Shown here: piece after piece, positions 1-11,059 of the stretch
Layout: each line of letters starts with the position of its first letter
How positions within the stretch are numbered: position 1 is the first letter of the stretch
Assembly (NCBI RefSeq): GCF_001625215.2
Contig: NC_030387.2
Span: 40,633,606-40,697,605 of the forward strand
Length of the DNA stretch: 64,000 nt
Source: Daucus carota subsp. sativus
Taxonomy: Eukaryota > Streptophyta > Magnoliopsida > Apiales > Apiaceae
Direction: 5' to 3'
Position numbers and translations under genes: made by a program
Notes under the pieces: generated by a model
Told to the model about the DNA's origin: nothing
Databases searched by the model: none
What the model saw: only the letters and a program-made list of their open reading frames with translations

Positions 1-1568
1 AATATGTTTGCCTGTTTGGATGTAAAAAAAGTTTGAATTTTTTTTGTAGATTGTTTTGGATCAGATCGGTTGAAATAGATTTTAGAATAAAACATTAATT
101 GATCTTTCGGATGATATATATTAATAAGTTAAATTTTTCTTAATTAAAAATTATATTTTCATTAAAATATAATCCAATTAAAATTCCGATCTACTTAAAA
201 CCGAAAAGTATTATACATTTTATATTTTTTATGCAGCACCTCATATTAACTATACTGATTTACTAGTATAATATTTTCATGACTACACATATCGATCTCG
301 AGTGATTACTGCATCTGCTGGTATCTCATGTATAGCATGTATCAAAGTCCACCAAGATATGATGCAATCATGCAACATATCCGTAAATATAAATGTGTTT
401 ACGCAGTATGCATCCGTGTACATGATGTTTCTGTATATAAATATAACTGGTCCGGAATTCACGTTGTTTGATATATCTCGAGATAAATTAGAATTGAATA
501 CGGGTGTTCAGGAATAACATGTAATTAGAGATGTATTCGGATGAGATTTTAGAATTTTTTTTCATTCATGAAATATGAGAGTATTTAATTGTTATCGTTT
601 AAAAATTAATAAAATCTTCAGTTATTCGATTGAAATTTTAAATTTACTACAAATTTTGGTGGTATTCAATTGGGATTTTAAATTATGCTTAAAAATTGAT
701 GATATTTAGCTAGGATTGTTTAACATCTAATAAAATCTGACGGTATTTAAATGTTGATAGATTTCATAAAATGATGGATTTCGCGGTGTATTTTAACTTT
801 TTTGAAATCTCACCAAAATCAATGAGATTTTGAAGCATTGTACTTGAATCTTAAAAAATCTATATCAACTTTGCGATATTTTATCAAGAATACAATTCAT
901 TAAAATTAATATATAAAAAGCAATTTATTAATATCTCAATCAAATATACTATATAATTCTGTTATTTTGGAAATTAAACCAGAGTTGAATTTGAGTGTCC
1001 GCAGACAACAAAAAATAAAACCATTATTAACTATTAAGAAATTAATGTATTCATGTATACATACAATGAATAATTTTCAACTGTGAGATCACAATAATTA
1101 CTATCCTCTCATATCTGGTTTTTACCAAATATCTAAAAAATGGATAATATTTTCAAATACGTCCCGGATATTCTGTTTTCCTTCCTTAAATCTATAATTG
1201 AATGTTTATATTCTCAAATATCTTTTTTTTAAAGAAATATTCTCAAGTATCTTGTTTATTTTGTTAAAAAATTCGTATTCATATCAAAAATCCCTCCATC
1301 TCATATTAATAACATATATCGAGACATTAAACCCACCAAATCCGTTTTGAAATCATGCACCAAATCCGTAAAAATAAATGCAGATAAAATCCAAACTAAA
1401 ATGAATATACACAATTCTCGTATTACTATATTCTTGGCGCTGGGGTCCATAAAATCGCAACTTCTGTTCCTCCCTATAAAAAACCAGGGTTTTATAGGGT
1501 TTCAACTTTGTAACACAACACAAAAAACAGGCTAAATACACACACGAAAAAAAAAACTCGAAAAAAGA
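1..1568 (+). promoter_or_regulatory. Upstream region of the SULTR3-type gene
   Basis: AT-rich sequence with no convincing coding frame. A TATA-like box (TATAAA) lies at 1475-1480, about 90 bases before the start codon at 1569, which fits a plant core promoter. The stretch 1490-1568 would be the 5' leader. I see nothing else identifiable in 1-1400. Confidence 0.45.
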
Positions 1569-4500
1569 ATGGTCTTAAATACAAACAGAGTAGAACATCT
1601 CGGAGGAAACGAACGAAACATAGCGATATATAATTCGACAGGATCAGAAGATTCGGAGGCAATGTCACCACCATCTTCCGTGATGGTGGTGACATCGTCG
1701 TCCCCGCGGCAAGTTCATCAAGTGGTGTTGCCACCCTTTAGGACCACGCTGCAGAAACTCAGGCTGCGCCTGTCGGAGATCTTTTTTCCGGATGCACCAC
1801 TTGATAGATTCAAGAATCAATCGTGGGGGAATAGGTTTTTCTTGGGTCTGCAGTTTTTCTTCCCCATTTTTGTCTGGGCGCCTAATTATAATCTCAAGCT
1901 TCTGCAATCTGATGTTGTTTCTGGCCTTACTATTGCCAGCCTTGCCATCCCTCAGGTACCGTTTTCTTGCATTTATGTAATTTAATTTATCGTGTCAATC
2001 TCTCTCCCGCCCCTCTCTCTCTCTCTCTCTCTCCCCCTCCCTCCCTCCCTCGCTCTCTCTCTCTCTCTATCTCTCTCGCTCTCTCTCTCCCTCTCCCTCT
2101 CTCTCCCCCTCCCTCTCTCCCCCTCTCTCTCTCCCTCCCTCCCTCTCTCTATCTCTCCCTCCCTCCCCCCTCTCTCTGTCTCTCTCTCTCTCCATCTCTC
2201 TGTCTCTCTCGTTTTTTGCATCCTTACAACAAGTTTTGGACTTTTGTTTGTACATGCATGTGAATTAGTGTGTTTATGTGTTTTTAGTGTAATTCTTGAA
2301 ATCTCCTTTTGTTATGTGTTTTTTGGGTGATGAATTGTTGAGTATAGTTGGAATTTTTGCGGTGTTGTGCAGGGGATTAGTTATGCCAAGCTTGCTAATT
2401 TGCCACCCATTGTTGGTCTTTGTAAGTCCCCTTTAGCTTACATATACTAAAAACTAATGTAATGTTAGATTTTTCTCAATACTGAAGTGGTTAGTACTAA
2501 TTCTTGGGTTTTAGTGATAATTGGTTGAGTAATTAATGATATTTCTTGATTTATTATTTTGTAGATTCGAGTTTTGTGCCACCATTGATATATTCTGTTC
2601 TCGGGAGTTCGAGACATCTAGCAGTTGGTCCGGTTTCGATTGCATCTCTTGTGATGGGAACTATGCTTAATGATAGGGTTTCCTACACTGATCAGCCAAG
2701 TCTTTATCTTCAATTGGCTTTTACGGCTACCTTCTTCGCTGGAGTATTTCAGGCTGCCCTTGGACTGCTAAGGTATTCAGTTGTAAGTTATGTTGAAAAA
2801 GATTAAATTGTTACTGTATTGGGTTAGGAAAATGAAAAGAATAAGTTACTTTGACGTAACCAATACCAATTTTAATGGGTGGGAAAAAAGTTATTCCCCA
2901 AAAGAATCATTTACAATTGCGTAATGTCAGAGATGCAACTTTTAGCGGTTGTAAATTTTGCTGTTGTACTTCTTGCCTGGTAAGCATATATTTATTTTGA
3001 AAATAGTTTATTAGTGACATAATTATCTTTTATGTAGAGTTGGCTTGTGTAATGATGTACTTCTTCAGTATCACCCGAGTTCGGTAAATTTTAGAAATGG
3101 TGCCTGATTAGAGTTTGAATCCTCTAGTGTAATATTACGGTTCACAGAACTTTCTGCAGGATCTTAAGAATTAGGTGAATGCATATATGTGTGAATGATG
3201 AACACTTGCATCTCATCTCACGAATCCATATTGATACTATTTAGGTGTTTGACAGGTTAGGATTTGTGATTGATTTTTTATCAAAGGCAACTCTTGTTGG
3301 ATTCATGGCTGGTGCAGCTATCATAGTATCACTGCAACAGCTTAAAGGGCTTCTCGGGATAGTTCATTTCACAAACAAGATGCAAATAGTTCCTGTATTG
3401 ACCTCTGTCTTTCAACGAACAGATGAGGTAATGAACTGTTTTGAAGAGATAAATGTGGGTGTGTGTAGAAGTATAAATAGGAAGTTTTGCAATATTAAAT
3501 TTTTATTATTTATCCCAGCAATTGTAATCTTGTAGTGGTCTTGGCAAACCATTGTTATGGGAGCAAGTTTCCTGATCTTCTTACTAACAGCAAGAAAAGT
3601 GGTAAGTGCATGTTGTCTTTGGAATATATTTCCGCTTTATTCCCGTTACCTAAAAAATTTAACTGTTTGGTTAACTAATGCAGAGCATGAGAAATAAAAA
3701 ACTTTTCTGGGTTTCGGCAGCTGCCCCGTTAACTTCTGTTATTCTCTCAACCCTAATAGTCTTCATCTTCAAATCGAAGCTTCACATGATTTCAATTGTA
3801 AGAAAAGTTTACGAGCTCCAAAACAGTTTTATTATCAAGTCCAATATAATAATCTTGAAATCGACTTACTTATCTATCTATTCCAATATGTTAAGATTGG
3901 ACACTTGCCGAAGGGTTTGAATCCACCATCAGCAAACATGCTTCATTTTGATAGCTCATATCTGGGGCTTGTTGTTAATACTGGGATCGTAACAGGAATT
4001 TTATCTCTCACAGTAAGTAGTTCAGGAATGTGATCATACTCTATTTAAGCATAGTTTATGTACACAAGTTTTGTGTTTCTCTCTTTTTTACAAGTTTGTT
4101 TGCTCCCTTGCCTGTGTTTTAGGAAGGCATTGCTGTTGGACGGACATTTGCTTCATTAAAAAACTACCAGGTTGATGGCAACCAAGAGATGATGGCCATC
4201 GGTTTCATGAACATGGCTGGCTCTTGCTCCTCATGTTACGTCACTACAGGTGATAATTGTTGATCCTATGTTCAATTTTTTATCAGGCTGTTTTATGTCG
4301 GAAGATTTTTCTAACTGTAAAGTTATTACAATGTTTTCTAAAGAAAATATCAAATTACATTGCAGGATCCTTCTCAAGATCTGCTGTAAATTACAACGCT
4401 GGGGCACAAACAACAGTTTCAAATATAATAATGTCCGCAACTGTGCTAATAACTTTGTTGTTTCTGATGCCACTGTTTCATTACACTCCTAATGTCATAT

Positions 4501-5656
4501 TAGGAGCTATCATCATAACCGCTGTCATTGGGTTGATAGACTATGAGGCTGCACTTAGACTGTGGAAAGTCGACAAACTTGACTTCCTCACTTGCTTATG
4601 TTCTTTCTTCGGTGTTCTGTTCATCTCAGTTCCCCTTGGTCTTGGTATTGCAGTAAGTTTTTTTTCTTACTAAACTGATTGGTTCTCTTATATATAATGA
4701 AAAACTTTGTTACGAAAGATCAGGAGAACTAGAGTGCAACTAGTAAAATCTAACCACTTTGCATCGGTTTATCAACTGCTCGACATGGTTCAGCTATAAT
4801 GAAATTCTTTTTCATAAACTTCAGGTTGGGGTTTCGGTTTTCAAAATCCTCTTGCATGTCACTCGGCCAAACACTGCTGCATTGGGTAATATTCCAGGCA
4901 CTCATATCTATCAAAATATCCATCGATACAAAGAAGCCCGAAGAATTCCTTCTTTTCTCATAGTTGCTATTGAGGCTCCTATGTACTTTGCAAATACTAC
5001 CTACGTACAGGAAAGGTTGGTGCAGATTGCATGTCTGCAACTTAAGTGCAGAAATATTATCTAGGGGCTAGGATATATATGAAACAAATATTGATGGAAT
5101 TTTCGATTGCAGGCTGTTAAGATGGATCAGAGAGGAAGAAGAGTGGATAACTACAAACGATGAAAGCACACTGAAGTGTGTTATTCTCGATATGACCGGT
5201 AAGTTAATCATGGTGTACAAATCTGAATTCGAGATTATTGTAAACTAGGGTTTAAACTCAGAAACCAGCTGCATTGCAATGTATAGGGTATGATATTGAT
5301 CTTGTCATCTTACCTTTTCCCCTCTCTAATTTCAGCGGTAACAGCAATTGACACAAGCGGCATTGATACAATTTGTGAAATCAAAAAAGTTCTAGAGAAA
5401 CGATCGCTTCAGGTATAACCAAGGAAAACCTGGCATAGTTCGTTAATTAGTACTAGCAATAAGCAGTGTATTCATTGTTCTCTAACTTTAAACGATGACC
5501 TCTCATCTGCAGTTTGTATTGGCGAATCCGGCTGGTAATGTTATGGAAAAAATGCACAATTCCGGTGCTTTAGAATCGTTCGGGTTAAATGGACTTTATC
5601 TGTCTGTCAGCGAAGCTGTGGACGACATCTCAGCGACATGGAAGTGTCAACCCTAA
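1569..5656 (+). CDS. SULTR3;4: Group 3 sulfate transporter (SULTR3;4-like), 13 exons
   Basis: Proton-coupled SLC26/SulP anion transporter. The SULTR3;4 group includes rice SPDT, which distributes phosphate, so the substrate could be sulfate or phosphate. Exons: 1569-1955, 2373-2421, 2565-2772, 3256-3427, 3536-3601, 3684-3797, 3896-4012, 4123-4249, 4366-4652, 4825-5015, 5113-5198, 5336-5412, 5513-5656. All introns are GT-AG and the phases add up to 674 codons, close to the usual ~650-660 aa. Visible signatures are the SulP stretch [20 protein letters not shown] across exons 1-2, [16 protein letters not shown] in exon 3 and [18 protein letters not shown] in exon 4. The C-terminal STAS domain (exons 10-13) contains [17 protein letters not shown]. 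The N-terminus is hydrophilic with a second in-frame Met at residue 32, so the start is slightly uncertain. Group 3 membership is firm; assignment to member 4 is from recalled similarity. Confidence 0.93.
1998..2212 (+). repeat. CT-rich microsatellite in intron 1 of the SULTR gene
   Basis: About 215 bases of almost pure pyrimidine (CTCTCT with CCCT interruptions) fill half of the first intron. Long open frames of Ser/Leu/Pro or Arg/Glu across it are artefacts of the repeat. Confidence 0.9.
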
Positions 5657-6347
5657 CCCTGAATTCACGAGTTAAATTTAAGTAGCAAGTACTTATCCCC
5701 TTCGGAGATGTGATGTTATGAATCGCAAGGTCCAACAAATCTGAGCTAGCATTTTCCGGTTACATTTCATGTAGCCGGTTGTATTTCGTACCTTGTAAGT
5801 GGTCTTTACAAAAATTTAGCAAAAAAAAAAGAAGTGGTCTTACAAAGGGAAAGGTGGTTGTATCTTTGTAGAACAAAGCACCTGTGTAGTTAGAGCATAA
5901 TGGCATATTGACTATAAACCTCTTCGAAACTCAGACAACTCTGCCAACATTTAGATCAAGTTAGTAAACTTGTAAATATGATCAAGGGTTTTCGGAAGTA
6001 TTTGATCATGCAGATGCATCTACAACAATTAGAGCTTTCGCTTACAAAGAAGAAATATATTTCTTGCCAGAGCCTGCAGAAAGAACTAGATACAGAACTT
6101 TGCGAGGGCACCTCCATATCACACACATTGTTAAAAATGTTTCCAAATAGAAATAAAAGAATTTGTAACTATAATCATCTTCTTTAGGAACTTCACATTT
6201 CACAATTTCTCTTGGCACAAAAAAGGGAGATAATGACCACTTTTATGAATTCTGGCATCTTGCGATGATTTCATCCGCAACTTCTCCAAAGTGAAGAGGA
6301 CTGTCACTTGGCCCCAAGTTGATCTTTGCTTGCCTGTTCAGGTCTCC
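5657..6347. other. Convergent 3' flank between SULTR and SYS1
   Basis: Holds the 3' UTRs of two genes running towards each other: the transporter ending at 5656 and SYS1 ending at 6348. No coding evidence was found. The short open frame at 5978-6187 looks like chance. Confidence 0.5.
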
Positions 6348-9300
6348 TTAAACATCTGCATATAATAATTATAAAACAAATCAAGCTAAAGAAATACACA
6401 TTCTGATCAGGCAAACTTGCAGCAGTCATGATAAATTCAAAAACTTAGCTATACAACAAAGAATAAATAGTGGTAAGAAGCAGAGTTCCATATGCCAGCC
6501 AAGGATAATGGTAAAATGAGGCAAATTTATATCAAGCAGAAAGCAAGAAAGTTGTGCATAGAAAACTTTGGGCCAAGATAAATCTGAAGACACTAGAACA
6601 AAATCAACAGATAAAACCAAAAATGAAATGCAACATCATTGTCTACAGATTAATAGAAACATCTATTATTTGGCAAGAATATTTTGAAGACAAACGAAAT
6701 GGAAGGATGCATTACAGTTTTCATATACAACCACAATAATGCAATGAAGCTTAAAGCCTTAAATGGCCACTAAAAGCCAACTATCAACCTCTTTGCCGAT
6801 CCAGCTATTAGTGTTGGTTCTGCATGAGTTATGCAGATCAATCCGTAATAAAAACACATACCAACTCAGAGACGACATGTTCTTAAATTTTAAGCCTATG
6901 AAATCAGACTCTGCATTAGAAGATTCCGGCTTGCTATGGGGATTGAATCATTCTCATAATTGACAGTTAATGAGCATTACAGAATCAGTTATAGAATACA
7001 TAGACCGCCCACACAACAACACTGCAAGACACAAATTTATGTTTCAGTAAATTTAATCTATTATATAAACGAAAATATCTATCAAATACAACTTAAGTAT
7101 TCTGGAAAGGCTATGAAAAGCTTAATGTTCTCTTACAGATCCAAGATCGCTGTTAAGATGTCAATGTTGTTGCTTTGAAAATCTCAATTATCTGGAAAAT
7201 TATAAGATTCATAGTTTATTTGGTGTCACAATTGTCTAAGAGCGTGTCTACTTAGTTTTTACTTGTGAGTATAAAAAGAGTACCTACAGAGGTATTTATT
7301 TCTTAAATATAACTTTATCAGACTTACCAATCGGTCATTACTCCTTGAGTAAACACCTTGCCAAATTACGCTAGCTAGTAGATTCTGCCATGATATTTTC
7401 TCCAGTTTGCCAAAAAGCACAAAAATCTTGCTTTAAAGATCCAATATTCAGTTTATTGAATAATGTGTACCTAATGTGACCATCTTAGTGTTCAAGACAT
7501 GAAGGCAATGCTACAGCCTATAACCACTAATAAAATGGGAACAACTTGAGGATGATCACTACAGCTCTTGACCATATGGTTAGTATTTTAAACCAATAAC
7601 TGGGAGGTAGCAAGTTAAAAAAAATCTGCTTCCGGAAAACATGCAGTCATGGGCTAAAGAATACAAAATCTTTACACGTTACATAATACATAGTAAAAAT
7701 GCTAATCAGAGGAAGGGTTGTACTACACACACACACAGAGCAAAAGCAGCACGCAAGTGCTACTATATCTCATAAACACAAAAAGAAGTTCACAACAAAT
7801 TTAAAACAAGCGTAGGCCTGAAAGATGGGGGGTGGGGGAGTTGGTATATATTATCAGCAGTAAATGAGGATAAAAGAAACAATCTAAAATAATAGAGGTT
7901 GGCTTACTTGAACGGAATCTTGTGATGGGAATTTCTCGCAGTTCACGTTTAATACATAAATACTCTCCTAACAAAGCCATGACCGCAAGTCCAGTACCAT
8001 TCACAACCCACCATGTTATTGATGAAGGCCAGCCGCCATATGCAATGCATATGAAGAGATGGATAATATACACAGTGGCTGAAAAATCTAAGCACTTTTT
8101 TGCCCTCTCAATCAAGTACAGCAAATAAACAGCGCTGCTCAGACATCATAATATCAAACAAGCAAGTTAGTAGAGCATACTTGTAGAATATACTTACTTT
8201 GTAACTCAGTGTCTTTAATCTTCTTATCAAATACAATGCGTGACAATGATATATCCTAAGAATTTGTTTACAGAGCGGAAAGAACGCAATCATGAAACAT
8301 GTACACATTCTTATCTGCCTGCAGTAATAGAATATTAATACTACATAACCCTTTAATTTAATAACTAGCGAGTTAAATCTAATAGATGACCTCTTACACC
8401 TCCACTTATTGCTGGCAGAACCTAAATTCTAGAACATCCGAGGTTAAATTATGTATTTTATTAATTTTTTGAAAGCCAGCCCGAGCTTGGATTTTTTTTA
8501 AATGACTTTTAAAGGTACTCTGAGATTAAAAATGAATTTCAATTGATTTCTTAAGGTCAGTCTCCCCTAGGTTTCGGCAGTGGTGCCACCAACAATCTAT
8601 TCTATGTCTATCTACCAATCGAAATAAGTTGTAAGACCTTATGAGTTAAATAAAGGCTGGGCTATGTTTATTCTTGTGCAACTAGTAAATCCAATAATTT
8701 AAGCGTGGTAACTACATCACCATGGCTTCTTATGGCAAAGTTGCAAAACTGATACCATCATCCTCGATAACAGTAGAAGAACCTGAACTATAATGAAGTT
8801 TATTTTATGATTTGGACGATCTGATGACAGTTTTTTTTTTTTTTTTTTTTGCTAATTGAATACACACGCACACAACAAACAAATTACAGTACACAGTACT
8901 CATAAGTCATAACAAACCCCCCCTCCTCCATTTCATTCCTCATTTCTCAATTCCCCTCACTCCCTCGCAATCTCCGACCCCAAAATGCAGACCTCCACTC
9001 TCTCAATCCCTAAACATCTCTCTCACTCTCATCTCTCTCCCCGTCTCTCCCTCTCTCATCTCTCTCCCCGTTTCTCTCCTCTCTCGCCATCTCCAATCTC
9101 GCTGAAATGTAACAACAAGAGCACTAATAATTTCTCAATCTCCTCGTCGTCTCCGCGACTGCCTCCGCTATTTAACTGCTCGTCGCGGCTGTCGAGAGTG
9201 AGCGAGACTAGCGATGACTCGGTTGTGAAGAAGCGCGCGGTTGAGGTTAGGGCTGGCTCGGTGGTGCCGGAGAGCGGGGAGGATGGGACAGTTTTTCATG

Positions 9301-9921
9301 TAAAGTAATAATTAATACTAAATTACAAGAGAAAAAATTAAACAATGACAACTAACGATCGATGTAATAATAAGAAAAATAGGTAGCACGCGAGACTGAA
9401 ATCAACATAAAAAAATACTAACACATAAGATGAAATAATAACACATAAGATTGGAGATTTATTGCAATTAATAGAATAGTTTGATCCTCAGACATTCAGT
9501 TGTGAATTAAATATTTGAGAGCATATGAATAACCGTCTATAGATGTAGCAGCATTACCAAAATCCAATCAGGTATATTAAACATTCTAAACCATAAATCT
9601 CTTCATACAAAAACATTAAGCAAAACAAACTGCACACAATATAAACTCCTCCAAATCAAACAATACGAAACATAAAAAGAATAAGACTAATCCTTACCCT
9701 CCGACAGCCGAAAGCAAAATCGAAGCAATAACACACCAACCAGTCCCCGTAGAAGCAGTAACAGTCGCGTAATCAAAGAAATACACTAAACTCATTCGAG
9801 ACACCCTAGTCCCAACAGATACTGTCAAAAAACCTCCAAGAGTAAGATAGTACAAACACTGTATACCAACAATCTGGGCAACAATTAGCCATGGATCCCA
9901 TACCACTGTACCATAGAACAT
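6348..9921 (-). CDS. SYS1: SYS1 homologue, Golgi integral membrane protein, 3 coding exons
   Basis: SYS1 is a small multi-pass Golgi protein that recruits the ARL3/ARFRP1-type GTPase in trans-Golgi trafficking. Coding exons on the minus strand are 9921-9698, 8134-7908 and 6355-6348. They total 459 nt, or 152 aa, the usual plant length. Exon 1 begins MFYGTVVWDPWLIVAQIVG and includes SLVYFFDYATVTASTGTGW. Exon 2 includes LYLIERAKKCLDFSATVYII and WWVVNGTGLAVMALLGEYLC. Four hydrophobic segments are visible. The last exon supplies only the end of one codon, a Val and the stop. It was chosen because a GT donor follows the RFRSS codons at 7908 and the acceptor at 6357-6356 gives a C-terminus of the family form (R-F-x-S-x-V). 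Introns are about 1.56 and 1.55 kb. Confidence 0.9.
8831..8850 (+). repeat. Homopolymer T tract
   Basis: A run of about 20 T residues inside SYS1 intron 1, just before the transit-peptide-like fragment. Read on the opposite strand it is a poly(A) tract. Confidence 0.8.
8985..9308 (+). pseudogene. Transit-peptide-like gene fragment inside SYS1 intron 1
   Basis: A 107-codon open frame beginning MQTSTLSIPKHLSHSHLS, opposite in strand to SYS1 and inside its first intron. It is very rich in Ser, Leu, Pro and Arg and lacks acidic residues for its first 60 codons, like a chloroplast transit peptide. It ends with VRAGSVVPESGEDG, which resembles the junction of transit peptide and mature protein in plastid phosphate translocators (PPT type). 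The preceding 60 bases are CT-rich like a plant 5' leader. No transporter exons follow before 9698, so this is most likely a captured or duplicated first exon, or a chance frame. The PPT link is weak inference. Confidence 0.4.
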
Positions 9922-11059
9922 GACTCACTTCTCCTCTAACTAATCAAACACTTACTATCAAAATTAACCCAATTTTAATAATTCAAAGCCTCACAAAATT
10001 CTTCAATTAAAGGCCAATAAAACACACCCAATTAAGTAAAAATAATAAAATTTAGGAATTAAAGAGTGAAAGGCTAATGATTTAACCAGATCCAATGTGA
10101 ATATTAAAAGGGCTGCGAAATCAATAAAGTGGATTGTGAGAGATAAAGTTTACACTTTTGTGGAGCTGTGAGGAAACTAGACCCGACCCGTTTCAAGATT
10201 TCGCCGGCCGGAGAGAACCAGAAATTGTGTTTGAGTTTGCTTGAACAAACTTCGATGGCGAATTGATCAGAGTTCGCAAGTATACAGCTGTGTTTGTAAT
10301 TTTGTATAGTTGTTTAAAAAAAATTTAAAAAATATATAATTTCTTTAAACTGATTTTAAAATACTGAACTAGACAATATTTTTGTAGTTTGCTTAACAAA
10401 AATCAATGACCTGAATTTTGTTTAAAATAATATAAAACAATATGAATGTGTGAGTTAATCTTGTTGAAGAAAAATAATAAAACAACAAGAGTATGTGAGT
10501 TCTTTACTTAAGAGGTTGAATTTAACCTAAGTGAATGAATGTAATTAATAAAATAATTTATTCTTGATTTTTTAATTTTAGTTCTTGTAAATAAAAATTT
10601 AAGTATGAAAATTTTACTTTTAAAATTTTTTTATAAAAATAGATAGTCAATATCTTTCAAATTGAGTGTTCAAGAACAAGTTCAGGGCGGGGAGTAAAAT
10701 TTATACATGCATAAAACATGATTTCTGCATTTTGAATGGTTTTGGTTTTTATGGTTTAATCGAGGAATTTGGGTTGATAAACTATTTTCTATATTTTCAA
10801 ACACAGAAACACTTTGTTCCTGCACTTATATGTTTACTTGCAGAGAAAATTCTTGAGCCATTATTTGAATTACACTTGGAATTAGATGTCAAATATACAA
10901 GGTATAGATAACAAGTTACAATTTTCAGAGAAGTTCTATAAAAACAGAACAATCTAAGCAGATATTTGTACCTCAAGATTTAGAGATATTTGTACCTCAA
11001 GATTTAGATCCTAGGGAAAAACTAAACCTTGAAACAAGGCCTTCAACATGCAAACTGTA
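9922..11059. other. Intergenic: SYS1 leader/promoter and MFP1 3' flank
   Basis: Sequence to about 10260 is the likely SYS1 leader and promoter, with a GC-richer patch at 10180-10220. From 10300 it is AT-rich with no recognised gene. The frame at 10666-10911 has no family features. The 3' UTR of MFP1 lies before 11060. Confidence 0.4.

Noticed and set aside
1967-2330. Several overlapping open frames (Ser/Leu/Pro or Arg/Glu rich) on both strands
   Set aside because: They are translations of the CT microsatellite in an intron.
10666-10911. 81-codon plus-strand frame downstream of MFP1
   Set aside because: AT-rich, Phe/Tyr-biased, with no domain or promoter support.
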